NCBI RefSeq assembly: GCF_015706575.1
Contig: NW_024037074.1
Span: 30,865,334-30,929,333, forward strand
Origin: Patiria miniata
Lineage: Eukaryota; Echinodermata; Asteroidea; Valvatida; Asterinidae
Direction of reading: 5' to 3'
DNA: 64,000 bases
The first letter of the stretch is position 1; the number at the start of each line of letters is the position of its first letter. The position numbers and the translations under genes are program-made. This document shows positions 34,775-45,400 of the stretch, piece by piece. The notes below the pieces were generated by a model. It was not told where the DNA came from. It saw nothing but the letters and a program-made list of their open reading frames with translations, and searched no databases.

Positions 34775-35330
34775 CACCACGGGGAGATTTCCTAGAAGCT
34801 GAAGGTGGACTGATGCGGCTTAAGTATCTGTTTATTTGGGCTGAGGTAGTGTTCCGTGTCTCATCATCAGAAGTCTCCAGGATAATTTATATTATCTTCC
34901 CAGGGCACTCCCTACTTACAGTCAATTCAACACCAACATTTTGAAAAGGGAACAAGCTTTTTGAGCAGAAATTTGCAAGTTAAAAAACCAGATGCGTGAA
35001 TCGTTTGAACCAAATGCAGTTCAACATTTCAGGAAACTGGGCTTGATGTGCACATTTTTCACGGGTGCACTTGTAAAAAAATGTACTTTTTACAGTATTT
35101 CTGAATTTCTGCAACATCCCCCCAATTTGTCAGTAATTTGTAAAGCTAATAAATTTGCATCTTGCAAAACCTTTGGAACATTCAATGTATCAAACTAATC
35201 TTTCAGCTTATGCATGTAATTGAATGGTTATGTTCATAGAGGAATTTGCCCTCCACAAACATGATTTTGTAAGCACTGTTGTCTCCCGGATGTTTGACGC
35301 TTGAAACAACCATTTTCCTGAAGCAACCGG
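34775..35330. other. Unassigned stretch
   Basis: AT-rich, mostly unique. No feature recognised. Confidence 0.4.
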
Positions 35331-35336
35331 TACATG

Positions 35337-35425
35337 TACGGTAGCTTGGGTGAGACTCAAACTCACGACCTCCTGCTTGTTATTGCGGACATCGCAAACA
35401 CTCAACCACTAAGCTTGCCGGGTTC
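35337..35425 (-). repeat. tRNA-like SINE head or tRNA pseudogene
   Basis: The minus strand reads AGCTTAGTGGTTGAGTG (A-box-like), an anticodon-like hairpin TTGCG-ATGTC-CGCAA and a T-arm GTGAG-TTTGAGT-CTCAC (B box). The acceptor ends do not pair, so this is not a functional tRNA gene. Confidence 0.55.
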
Positions 35426-35429
35426 GGTA

Positions 35430-36165
35430 TACGATAAAGCAGGGGATATCATGATACACGATCAATGATTAAGGCAAAGTAAATAATAAAAATAGTTTCT
35501 CGTCCAGGCTTTTTAACAAAAAGGGGGAGGCAACCCTCCCATTTTTTTCCAAGATGACACATTTTCTAAGATGGATTCTTCCATTTTCTCGACTTTTGTG
35601 CTGATTGTTTTTGTGTCGAAAGGAGCCATGGGGTTTTCCACCAGATTTTGAATTAAGTATAGATAGAATTATGCTGGAAACACATAAAAAGACAAGATAT
35701 ATTTCAAATGTACATGTACTGGTACGTGCACTCTTGTTTTACTATACTCCCAAGGACAATGCTTTGTGTTTCCCTTTGTCCCTGTACTATAACACTCTCC
35801 CATAGACTAAGCACACAAACCTACTACAGAGGACCGATTTAAACAAAAGATCCACGCCCGAGGACTGAAAGGATCTGTTGTTCTCCCTTTGTGTGTCGGT
35901 CCTCGGGGGGCTATGTAGAACACGAACATATGATTTAAAAGAGAGAGGGGGAAAAAAAGAGAGGGAAAAAAACAAAGGATGCGGCCGGGAAAAATAAGAA
36001 GCAGGTGGGATGACAAAATGGTTTATATTTTACTAGGCCTTAAAGGAATGGTTTGAATTGATGTTCCTACTTTTTCTGGGAAGGGGGGGGGGGAGGAAAT
36101 ATGAATAAAGTACTGCTGTAAATTTCTAAGAATCGACAACTAAATAAATAAAAAACACAAATATT
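35430..36165. other. Unassigned stretch
   Basis: AT-rich unique DNA with a G run near 36084-36092. No feature recognised. Confidence 0.4.
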
Positions 36166-36169
36166 GAAC

Positions 36170-36640
36170 TGCTTAGCCCTTGAAATGCACTTGCAACCCA
36201 GCCCCCTTCGCCATAAGTACGTGTCTGATTAATGCCACAGCTGCAAGTGGCGCGGCTAACTGGACAAACAAGTCCCAGAAACGGTTAGCTTCCCGGATTA
36301 CGCACACGTAGGCCTCAGCCGAGCCTATCCACAATCCCCCATCCGTGGTAACCAATCCGCGAGACGCGGTAGCCAACAAGGATAAAAAAAAAACACGCGA
36401 GTTTAGTTTTTGCGGAAATGAAGAAAGGCACACCGCTGTTTGTGCCGAGCTGTTGTTTTCCCCGGCACAATACCAAATGTCAGCCCCGCCGCGTGGATAT
36501 TGCGTATGTAGTTGGCTAGATTGAAGAGCGGATTGGGAATTACGAGGACCCCATGCATCACTTGGCCCCAGCGTGTCGTTTGGTAATAAAGACCGAAGTA
36601 ACAAACAGTGCAACTAACCCTAATATCATAAGTCTGACAG
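36170..36640. promoter_or_regulatory. CpG-richer unique block
   Basis: GC- and CpG-enriched relative to the AT-rich flanks (GTGGCGCGGC, CCGCGAGACGCGG, CCCGCCGCGTGG), with no copy elsewhere in the window. A 146-codon minus frame (36173-36613) spans it but has no recognised domain, no ordered splice signals and poly-Phe/Leu stretches. The block could be regulatory or an unrecognised exon. Confidence 0.3.
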
Positions 36641-37231
36641 GTAGACCGTAAATGAAGATGTATACATACCGCATCTATTAACATTTATAATTAACATTTA
36701 TGTTAAAGACAAATATTCTATCCATGCTCTCATAAAACAGGCATTGAGATGGATTTTGTCTTGTTGTAAAAAATTATTAACAGAAATTGTAGTTTCAGCA
36801 ACACCCAGAAAGCACTTACATGTTGTATGCACTTTTCATTCCTTTTTGGTCAGCTGAAACATTGTTTTCAGTTTGTATTTTAACACTGTGCAATGTGAAG
36901 TGAAGGACGAATAATAAAATCTGTTGTTATTTTATGTACTGCAAAGTATGGGGGAGGGGGGGGGGCACATTGAAAAAGACTGCGGCTGAATTTGTTTTTC
37001 AGCAAGCGAGAGGCATGATGTCAGATGTGATAACACGGTCTATAGATACAGTTCTTGTCAATATTATTAGGAGATGTTACACACGTGACCCATAGAAGAT
37101 GATGCTATGATTTTTTATATTCACAAATATATATATGGAGTGTGGTTTCAATAATGTACAAACATGTACACCGGTAAATGTACATACATTTTGTACCTAC
37201 CAATACTTGCACGTACTTTGGTCATAAATGT
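36641..37231. other. Unassigned stretch
   Basis: AT-rich with a G run at about 36950-36965 and TACATGTA words. No feature recognised. Confidence 0.4.
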
Positions 37232-37775
37232 TTAAAGGTACATGTATACAACATTCCCTTTTGCTGTAATTTTCACAAATGGATGAATTTGGGGTTAGTA
37301 TTTTTTAGCAAATAGTGTTTACACCGACCTGTTTAAAGTTTTGTGTTCATAGATGCTGGAAAAACCAAGAAAAAGTGCTGTTCTAGTAGTCTGGTTCCTT
37401 GACCCTGCTTCAGATGAAACGGAGCAATTTATAGACGTCGAGGAATTTTCAGGTCAGGGAGCCAGACTAGCTTGGTTTGCACCCATACACGGATTTGTAA
37501 CTGATTGCAAACAAAATGTGGACTTAATTTGGTGAATTGAGTGCAGTATGTGAAAAAGTCAGTTTTTTTCCAATGATGGTCAGCCAGGCATTGTGTGAAA
37601 TTGATACAAAAATCCCACTTTTCTTAAAAAAGGACAGCACACCAGGTGCCATGATTTCACAGGATGCTTGAGACTATTATTAACTTACAGTCAAGTAAGG
37701 TTCTTTCATAGTAATTTGGTAGTTTTTGTTTGTTTGTTTGTTTGTTTTTTTGTGTGCAAATGCTTTGCACCACGG
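37232..37775 (-). mobile_element. MITE of the AAAGGGAA family, near full length
   Basis: Inverse of the element at 48071-48601. Shared words include AAATGGATGAATTTGG, TAGTCTGGTTCC, AGCACACCAGGTGCCATGAT and GCTTGAGACTA. The left end is TAAAGG. A 60-codon frame at 37353-37535 is a by-product. Confidence 0.75.
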
Positions 37776-38575
37776 TGATTTGGAACAAAAATTTGATTTA
37801 CATTTTCAGTTAGGAATTTAAACACAAAACGTTTGTTTTGGGTAAATATAAACTGCCCCTTCCTGGAAAAAAAGCCCTTTACAATGGTGCACGCGGTGTG
37901 TTTATTGCAGTTTCATTTTGTCAGTTACCCAACTATTAAATATTCATGGTTGTTAATGTTAACAAACTTAACATTTCTGCGTGGATGTCTCCTGAAAAAA
38001 ATTGGAAGATTTCCGGCCACTGAATCCAAATCAATTTTGTGTCATGATGACGTGTCTATTTCAAGCACTCTGATTCCGTTGTCTGTTCCGCAGGGGGCAG
38101 GCTGAATTGTATCTATAGGGATACCGGGTACGTGTACATGTAAGTTGTTTTTCATTCACGAGAATTTCTGTGAGTGCCTAGAGACACATATGACATCACT
38201 TGTACGTGAGTGATTTTGAGATAAACATGTCACTCATTGTACACATCTGTAATGGTTGTATCACGCAGGAACTTGAAAAACAAAAGAAGAAGAAATGTGC
38301 AACACGTTCACTGCTCTCTCGTACACAACTGGCTATTTTCAGCATTCAAAATAAGTCAGGCTTTTTGGTTTTCATAAATTTCTTTGAGGTATACATTCAG
38401 TGCAGACTGGGGGTTTTAATTTTTAAAAAATGATGTTTTTTTGCCATATTAGGTATTTAACTTACAAATAGCCTTATTTCTGTGTCGACCGTTCAAACAA
38501 GTACAAAATAAATCCCTAATAATGTTCATATAATGCCATCATATTTTCTGTTGAACAATTTTGCCGTATAACATG

Positions 38576-38636
38576 AACATGTACCGGTACATGTACATGT
38601 ACATGTACATGTACATGTACATGTACATGTACCAGT
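38576..38636. repeat. (ACATGT)n microsatellite
   Basis: GTACCGGTAC followed by about eight ACATGT units and GTACCAGTAC. This is the longest run of a word that is scattered throughout the window. Confidence 0.95.
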
Positions 38637-38839
38637 ACTGAAGTACAATGTACATGTATGTAAAAAAAAACACCCTGGAATGCGATAGAATGCGAAACTA
38701 ACAAGTCTGTTTTTTCTTCCCTAAATGTTAAGGTGTCTTAACATTAGTATACACGCTGAAGTTTTATAAATTTAAAATAAAAAAACATTTCTTAAAATTG
38801 CTTAAATTTCAAAAATTATCCGCTGGATCAATTTAGTTC

Positions 38840-39040
38840 ACTGCACAAATAAACTTTGCAAATTTATTTCGGCCAGCCAGTGTTGGAAAAATACTGTTTT
38901 GCTTGAAAATGTCAGCACACCAGGAGCCACGATTTGACAGGATGCTTTAGACTAGTAACAGTCCAGTAAGGTATTTCGTGATAATTTGATCAATTCGTTT
39001 TGTGATGTTTGCAAATGTTGTATCTTCCCTTTAAGTTCGT
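38840..39040 (-). mobile_element. MITE of the AAAGGGAA family, truncated
   Basis: Holds CGGCCAGCCAGTGTTGG, AGCACACCAGGAGCCACGAT and CAGGATGCTTTAGACTA, ending CAAATGTTGTATCTTCCCTT next to TAA. It corresponds to the left half of the 48071-48601 copy, inverted. Confidence 0.75.
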
Positions 39041-39741
39041 TTAAAACTAACACCCAGGGCCATATGGCCACTGGATTACCATTAACAATTAATTACCTTA
39101 AATCTCAACTAAACAAAATAATGATACAACTCGAGACATCCTTTCAGATCCATTGATATTTACTCACAGATCTCGTATTGCAACCAGTACTGTATGACAG
39201 AATAAACAGTTATGCAAGGAGATATATTTAGGTTGGCGAAGGGATGTAAACGGACACATAATACGTCAAAATAGTGTAACGCAATACCGCGCTCAATGTA
39301 CCACCGCTAAGTGTTCCAACAGACTCGGGTAGTTTCTGACTGGTAATGTACTGCATGGGCCGAATCAGTGCGCACTGGAGCATGGGTGTACCGCAGGTTT
39401 GTTTTAAGCAGGTTTGTCTGTGTTTTAAAGCTGGTTTGTGCGTGCTTTTTCAATTTTTTTTATTTCTTTTCCGAGCGAATGTTAAAGGATAATGTCCTGT
39501 AACAAATAAATGCTTGTTTGCATTTGTAGGCCGTTATACAGTTTTGACTTGCACCATCTTGTGGTATGATCCCCAGTTTGTCACTTGGAAAAATAGTAGC
39601 CATTCATGGATATGTAACAATTGCAAACTGAAGTTACTTCGGTCAATATTACTCGAGTAGTATTTGGAAAAAAAACACCATTTTTCTCGCAATGGTTCAG
39701 TCTGAACTATTGCGAGGAAATTATGGCAATAATTCAGTCTC

Positions 39742-39840
39742 CTGACGACGGACAGAGTATGGTGTCCGAAACGTTGTGTCCAAAACCGGTTCTTTGTCAG
39801 AACCATCACAAACTCACAAAAGAGATTAATTTCACGTGGT
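39742..39840 (+). repeat. Dispersed repeat with hammerhead-like core, copy B
   Basis: CTGACGACGGACA, loop, TGTCCGAAACGTTG, then CCGGTTCTTTGTCAGAACC and CACAAACTCACAAAAGAGAT. Inverted relative to copy A at 19905-19983. Confidence 0.55.
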
Positions 39841-39930
39841 GTTTCTGAAGACTTACCTTGCTGTTAGAACTTTCCATTCTTATCTAATTCCTGTTTGTTT
39901 TATAAAATGATATCATACTAGGTATGTTAC

Positions 39931-40280
39931 AATGTAGTAACCAACGGATAATGTATCACTAACCGATAATGTCACACAAAATTGACCGATATTGTATCAC
40001 CAACCGATAATGTCACACAAAATTGACCGATAATGAATCGCTAACCGATAATGTAAGAGAAATTGACTGACACTGGTAGTGTAGTACATTTTTACTACAC
40101 TACTGGTCAATTTTTGTTACATATCGGTTAGGACCGATAATGTAACAACAATTGACCGATAGTGTAGAACATTGACTACATTATCGGTCAATTTTTGTTA
40201 CATTATCGGTTAGTGGTACATTATCGGTCAATTTTGTGTGACATTATCGGTTGGTGATACGTTATCCGTAGGTTACACAT
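39931..40280. repeat. Large palindromic array of ACCGATAATGT words
   Basis: The left side carries direct copies of AACCGATAATGT and AAATTGACCGATA; the right side carries their inverses (ACATTATCGGTT, TATCGGTCAATTT). Two inner hairpins lie within it (GTAGTGTAGT.. ACTACACTAC at about 40075-40105, and TAGTGTAGAACATTGACTACATTA at about 40160). About 350 bp; no coding frame. Confidence 0.85.
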
Positions 40281-40484
40281 TATCAGTTGTAACAGATACC
40301 GGTACAATGATTTCACAAATAAATGTACCAGTAGTTATGTATACATGTAAGTGGATGTTAATTCTGATAAAAGGTATCGGTTTGCTACTACAAAGATTTA
40401 GAACGGAAATTATTCATCCAACTTTTTAGATGTAGAAATTGGCTTTTTCAAAACACTATGGTGTTGGATAGTCTGAGTATCACC

Positions 40485-40760
40485 CGTTATCCACGGAGCC
40501 CAGTCTACCGGCCATCTGGTAACGTCTGATATACTGGTATCTAAGCATGCGTGACGTCATTTCATACCAAAATCAGGACTAAGATGTGATTGGTCAATTT
40601 CGGTACTGCGTTTTTGTAATACAACAACCTGTACGAAAATGCTACCAATCGTGGGTGTGTTGTTTACGCACGCGGGGAGCTCGAATTACGTGCGTATAGA
40701 AGGCACCTGCTGATTGGTCAGTTTCTTGAGGTCATGCACAGTCTAGTTGCATAATTAATC
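40485..40760. promoter_or_regulatory. Promoter/enhancer-like unique segment
   Basis: Contains GTGACGTCAT (CRE-like, about 40551), two inverted CCAAT words (TGATTGGTCAATTT about 40589 and TGATTGGTCAGTTT about 40712) and GGTATCTAAG. It lies about 3.1 kb before the first CR exon. Motif evidence only. Confidence 0.3.
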
Positions 40761-41329
40761 ACCGAATCTATGTACATATCATAGACCATGGTCGGCTTCG
40801 CCAGGGCCAGACTAGGTGTCGGATGTAACCAGACAAATCAATTTCTTTTTATTGTGTATCCATATTTGTATCAAAAATTCTGTGATGTGTTTGGACTTGC
40901 AGCAATCTTTTTTCTATTTGTAGTTTCATCACATACTAATAAATACACTTCATGGCAAAACATGTGTTTGTTTGATTGTGACTTGCCGAAGTGTGTCGGA
41001 CATGCATGTACATTTATTAGTGGCGGACGTACGTTCGTGTCTGGAATTACAAAGTAGAAAATAATCAGTTTGAGGTGATGGGTTTTTTTTTTACAAAAAT
41101 CTGTTTGCATGAAATATGGACCTTTCTCTCTGCCTGAAAAACAAAATATGTCACAATAGATAATAACACTTGCATTTTGGGCTGGTTTACATTTGCGTGG
41201 AATTGCCCTAAATATTATTTTACTTGCAGTCAAGTAGGATTTTTCATACTATTTGGGAAGTTAAGTTTTAAACGTTTGCAATGGTATCCAATTTACTGTC
41301 CATTACCTTAAACCCAATGTCCTAGGCCC

Positions 41330-41720
41330 TTTTGGCTAGGAACCATCCACAATCCTGCAAAATCCTCCTATTTCCACCGTGTAAAAATTGGATTCAGCCT
41401 CAATCCTCCAAAATCATCCGTTATTTCTTGAATGTGTTCAGTGCTCAGTGGAGGGGTGACCATTGCCTCAATGCTGCAAAATCCTCAAAAAAAAACCACT
41501 GTTAATTGGTTAATGGCAGTGCCGATGTCATTTCAGAAGCAGTGCGGATGATATCAAGCATAATGCAGTGCTCAGTTATGCATGACTTGCGGTACAGCCT
41601 ACGAGCTGGACGTAATGAATTCATCCTCCAAAATCAACTGACACTTTTTGCCATTCAGCCTCAATCCTCCAAAATCCTCCAAAACAGCCTGGAGGATTTT
41701 GGAGGATTGAGTAGGGTTGG
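41330..41720 (-). repeat. Near full-length copy of the GGAGGATTGAG repeat family
   Basis: CACAATCCTGCAAAATCC, GCCTCAATCCTCCAAAATC and TGGAGGGGTGACCATTGCCTC in the same order as at 33170-33600. It ends AGGATTGAGTAGGGTTGGGGTTAA. Confidence 0.75.
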
Positions 41721-41724
41721 GGTT

Positions 41725-42714
41725 AAACTCCAGGTTCTTACTGTACTGTATTCAGAGATACCACTTTTCAGGTTTAAACCTGAATTCAGGGTTTTTTTTC
41801 CAAAAAAAAGGTTTTTTTTCCCAAAAATATGACAAATTAAAAGTGCTGGATTTGGTCTGAAATATGCAGAAAACACATTTTTGAAAGGGGGTAAGGGTGG
41901 CATCTCTGTGTATTTCACCATCTTAGTCGTACTGTATCTCACACTACTGTACTGTATTTCACCATCATGTCCAACTACATGTACATGAAAACCTCAAAAT
42001 TGCTTCATTCGTACTAAGTAACAATGTTATTACCAACATTTGAATCAGAAGGTCAGGATCAATTAATATTTTATTTGTCCTTCAAATTACCTCTGACGGA
42101 AATACACGTAGTTTAATTTCCAGCTTTTACAGCCCTCAATAATTCATTTTCTAAATTGATACATTGATGTATTGTTGCGTCTCTACTGCTTAACCATTTG
42201 TAGTTTTCTTTTTTTGTTTTACTTTTTTTTTTCTTGAGCATTTGGTGAATAAACATGGAGGGGTGGTTGTACTTTATGTGAATCACGATTAACGCCAGAC
42301 ATCCATCCATTGCCTAATTAGCCAGCTTGTCTCACACAAGGTCAAAAAACAAATTAATTTTGGAGGTGGTCACGACTGCCGGGGGAAAAAAACAAGGTGA
42401 TCTTGTCTTGTGCATGCCTCGTTAAAGTGTAAACACCGTGGGTTGTGTTGTTTTTTAGCAAAGAGCATAAGGTTTCGGTAAATCATTTGGTTTTTAATGT
42501 GTAGTATTTAAGGTACATTAGGCCAGAGTTCACAACAAAATTTGTCTTTTAGATTGTTTATTTACATGTACCTTTGTTTCAAAGGTCTGGATCAAAGGAT
42601 AGCCACATGATGTCTTTATGTACATGTACATTTACGGAGAAAATGTTGGAAAATCCTGTTTGTTTACATGCACATCTGACGTGACAGCGGCTTTTGGCCT
42701 TGTCTATTCAGTGT
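41725..42714. other. Unassigned stretch
   Basis: AT-rich DNA with T-runs at 41794-41820, where TTTTTTTTCCAAAAAAAAGG words repeat. No feature recognised. Confidence 0.4.
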
Positions 42715-43120
42715 TGTAGCCGAGTACTTTTCCATGAGTATGAGTTCGAGTACTTTTCCGTGAGTCTGAGTGCGAGTACTTTGCCATGAGTAGCCTACGA
42801 TCGAGTACGCGTACGAGGCAAACATTTTCCACAAGTACGAGTATGAGTACTTTTCCGTGAGTCCGAGTACAAGTACTTTGCCATGAGTACGAGTACGAGT
42901 ACAAGGCAACAATTTTCCACAAGTATGAGTACGAGTACTTTTCCGTGAGTCCGAGTACGAGTACTTTGCTATGAGTATGAGTACGAGTACGAGTACGAGT
43001 ACAAGGCAAAAATTTTCCACAAGTACGAATATGAGTTCTTTTCCATGAGTACTATGGTAGTACCAGTACGAGTACTTTTCCACGACTACGAGTACATTTC
43101 TATGGGTCCATTCCCTAGTA
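42715..43120. repeat. (GAGTACTTT..) tandem repeat
   Basis: A higher-order unit of about 70 bp: GAGTACGAGTACTTTTCC(G/A)TGAGTCCGAGTAC followed by an AAGGCAA.AATTTTCCACAAG segment. At least four units. Minus-strand Tyr/Ser-rich frames derive from it. Confidence 0.9.
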
Positions 43121-43141
43121 CCGGTACTTCTCTCACATTAA

Positions 43142-43466
43142 CCCTTACTCTCTGAGGGTAGTTTACTGCATGTCAGTTGGTTATGCCAATGCCCTCCAGC
43201 TGCAGTATATTGGCTGATAAACTATCTTGACAGTGAAGGCTCCAATTGGCAGGAGTTGGAGGCCCTGGAGGGTGCCTGATACTGACCAGCTGGGGGCACT
43301 CACTTTGTTATCAGAGGACTCTCATTGTTCTCTGTGGCATGTATTGGAGTGCCTGTCCAGTTACCCTTGAAATGACATGGCAGATATTGGAGGGCCATGC
43401 AAAAAACATAGGAGATTTTCTTGAGGCACATATTGGCATGCGTTGGAGGGTCTAGTAGGGTAAGGG
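43142..43466. mobile_element. TTAA-flanked MITE, CCCTTAC ends
   Basis: TTAA (43138-43141) then CCCTTACTC, and GGGTAAGGG then TTAA (43467-43470) enclose 325 bp. TTAA target sites are used by the piggyBac and Kolobok groups. The interior has TTGGAGGGCC/TTGGAGGGTC words. It ends 370 bp before the first CR exon. Confidence 0.75.
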
Positions 43467-43470
43467 TTAA

Positions 43471-43839
43471 AGAAAAAGGAGATCATGAATGTAACACATG
43501 AACAAAGGTGAACCCTTTGTTAAACCCAAACAAAAACACAATTGGACAACTTAAACCATGAAGTAAAGCCACGTGTATTGCAGACTGCAGAGTAAAACTG
43601 GAACAAGTTTGAGCCATGGAACAGTTTGATATTTTTACTTTTAAGACAATGACTGCAGTCGCGTATTCAATAGTGAACTTTTGGAACATGTCATCCATAA
43701 ACATTGAAAAAGTGATTGCATACTAGGAAAGTGTCCTTCATGGACATTTTGTTTTCTCGCAGCACTGTCACAGACAACTCTACAATTGTCTCAGTAGATG
43801 CTTTGATTAAAAGAAATTGTGTCTTTACTTTTATTCCAG
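43471..43839 (+). other. Intron end before the first CR exon
   Basis: Unique DNA with the pyrimidine tract TGTCTTTACTTTTATTCCAG that serves as the 3' splice site. No repeat. Confidence 0.7.
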
Positions 43840-44000
43840 TGTGCCCGGCTAGATGTCCGTTGGCGTGTGACGGGATGACGTGTTGTCACGAGTCCTGCGT
43901 CGGCGGATGTGACGGCAGAACGAACCGCGATTGTGTAGCCTGCCGCAACCTGGCCCATGATGGCGTGTGCGTTGACAGTTGCCCAGCGAGCACATACGTG
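43840..44000 (+). CDS. INSR: Insulin-receptor-like exon: cysteine-rich (furin-like) region, first part
   Basis: The exon starts after a ttattccag acceptor with two bases that complete a split Val codon, and ends after a full codon at a gtgagt donor (phase 1 in, phase 0 out; 53 full codons). The translation contains VCPARCPLACDG, TCCHESCVGGC and DCVACRNLAHDGVCVDSCP, matching the human INSR run with CCHSECLGNC and [20 protein letters not shown]. The paired Cys-Cys and regularly spaced cysteines are those of the furin-like repeats that pack between L1 and L2 and contribute to ligand specificity. The loop before the CC pair is shorter than in human INSR. The split at this point differs from the vertebrate gene as I recall it, where this and the next exon form one exon. 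The L1 exon that should precede it is not found upstream. Confidence 0.95.
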
Positions 44001-44457
44001 GTGAGTGAAATGTGCAGAAATGTGTGATAAAAATGTGCTTCGGCAAAAACAATCTCTTCCTTGCACCTTTTCAAATTCGTGGGGTTTTTGGTTGTTGAAA
44101 ATTTAGTTTAAACTTAAATTTTCCCATTTATAGTGATGATTAAAATTTTTGAATTTACACTTTTCCATGCGACGTATGCCCATTTGAAGTAAGCGATATT
44201 GCATAGGTCAAAACAGAGAAACTGGTTGTTGAAATTTTGGGTTATACTTGAATGGCAATACCTCTACAAATCATCCCAAAAAATCACCTGTAGAGGTAAA
44301 CTTTTGGTCTAAAATTAATGATAAATTTGTTCAGCCAATTTGTTCAGTGACCATCCACTCTACAACACACATGATGAAGTGGGAAACGATGTTTTTTTTT
44401 TTTTCGGAACAGTTTTATGGTTAAAATGTGTCACTCAAATCTGTTCTCTGTGTCCAG

Positions 44458-44608
44458 TACAAAAATCACCGGTGCATTCAAGCGGCTGAATGCCCGCACT
44501 ATTGGAAGCTGCACAACGGAGAGTGTATCGAGGAATGCCCTACCAGTTTCATCACCAACATTACCAATGCACGCTACTGCCAACCGTGTGATGGTCCTTG
44601 CCCGAAAG
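44458..44608 (+). CDS. INSR: Insulin-receptor-like exon: cysteine-rich region, second part
   Basis: The exon follows a tgtccag acceptor in phase 0 and ends in phase 1 (CCG AAA G) at gtatgg. It encodes 50 codons including HRCIQAAECPHYWKLHNGEC, IEECPTSFITN and CQPCDGPCPK. This aligns with human RCVNFSFC, IHNNKCIPECPSGYTMN and CTPCLGPCPK. The human segment between those blocks, with the extra cysteine pair DLHHKCKNSRRQGC, is largely absent, so the CR loop is shorter here. In human INSR this loop lies near the ligand-binding face, so a shorter loop may affect peptide specificity (inference). One NIT sequon is visible. The following 903-bp intron is dominated by a G-rich minisatellite. Confidence 0.95.
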
Positions 44609-44634
44609 GTATGGAGATGGGTGATGTAGGGGCA

Positions 44635-45400
44635 CGGAACGGGTCGGGGGTTGGGTTTGAGAGGGCAGGGGCAGGGTGGAGAAGGGCGGAGCAGGGGTGG
44701 AGTAAAGGGTTGGGCAGGGGTGGAGAAGGGTGGAGCAGGGTTGGAACGGGCTGAGAAGGTGTGGGGAAGAGGTGGAGAAGAGGTGAAGAAGGGATGTGGC
44801 TGGGGTAGAAAGGGTTGTGGCTGGGGTGGAAAAAGGGGTTAGGAAAGGGGTTTTGTGGGGGCATTGAAGGGTTGAGGCACGGTAGTAAAGGGGTTTGGCA
44901 AGTGTGGAGAAGGGGTGGGCTATGGGGTAAAAAGTGGAGGGGCAGATTTGGAGGAGTTGGATGGGGTATGGGTGGAGGAGGGTGGACTGCAGAAGGGTTG
45001 GACAGAGGTGGAGAAGGATAGAGAAGGGGTACAATATAGGCCAGGGGCAGAGAGGGGATGGACTTGTGAATGAGAAGGGTAAGGCATGGGCAGGGGCGAG
45101 CAGTGGACATGGTCAGGGGTAGAGAAGGGGTGAGGCAGGGAGGGTGAAGGGATTGAGCTTAGGTGGAGAAGGCATGGGGCAAAGGAATCCCCATGGGCAT
45201 GGGTAGAGGATTGGGGACAGGGTGGAGTATCGGTAGGTGCAGAAAAGGGATGGAGCAGAGGTAGAAAAGGGGGAAGAGCTTGGGTGGAGAAGGGGAAGGG
45301 CTTAGGTGGAGAAGGGGTGGAGCAGTTGTGGGATAGGGTTTGGCCAAATGTGGAGCTTGGGTGGGGGAAACGTGGAGAAGCTGTGGGACAGAGGTGGAGA
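44635..45400. repeat. G-rich minisatellite filling most of a receptor intron
   Basis: About 770 bp of (GGGGTGGAGAAG)-like units on the plus (sense) strand with many GGGG and GGGTTG runs, in the 903-bp intron between the second CR exon and the first L2 exon. It begins only about 25 bp after the donor. The apparent Pro-rich minus-strand frames (up to 178 codons) are artefacts. Confidence 0.95.

Larger units (their letters stand above)
1..43839 (+). other. Presumed intron between the L1 exon and the first cysteine-rich exon
   Basis: No exon encoding L1 motifs (such as LFPNL, VIRG, a GLY..L turn or the DIC junction) is visible on either strand of these 43.8 kb. The first receptor exon begins with a phase-1 acceptor at 43840. 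The simplest reading is one very long intron that starts before the window; the matching intron of human INSR is also very long. The stretch is a patchwork of transposon remnants, minisatellites and unique AT-rich DNA, annotated separately. An unrelated nested gene cannot be excluded. Confidence 0.6.

Noticed and set aside
35337-35425. tRNA gene on the minus strand
   Set aside because: T-arm and anticodon-like hairpins are present, but the acceptor ends do not pair. It fits a SINE head or pseudogene better.
37353-37535. 60-codon frame that at first looked like an exon (LVVWFLDPASDETEQ)
   Set aside because: It lies wholly inside a MITE copy that recurs at 48071-48601 and elsewhere.
44561-45110. 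Pro/Ser/Leu-rich minus-strand frames of up to 178 codons
   Set aside because: They mirror the G-rich minisatellite in the intron and have no domain structure.
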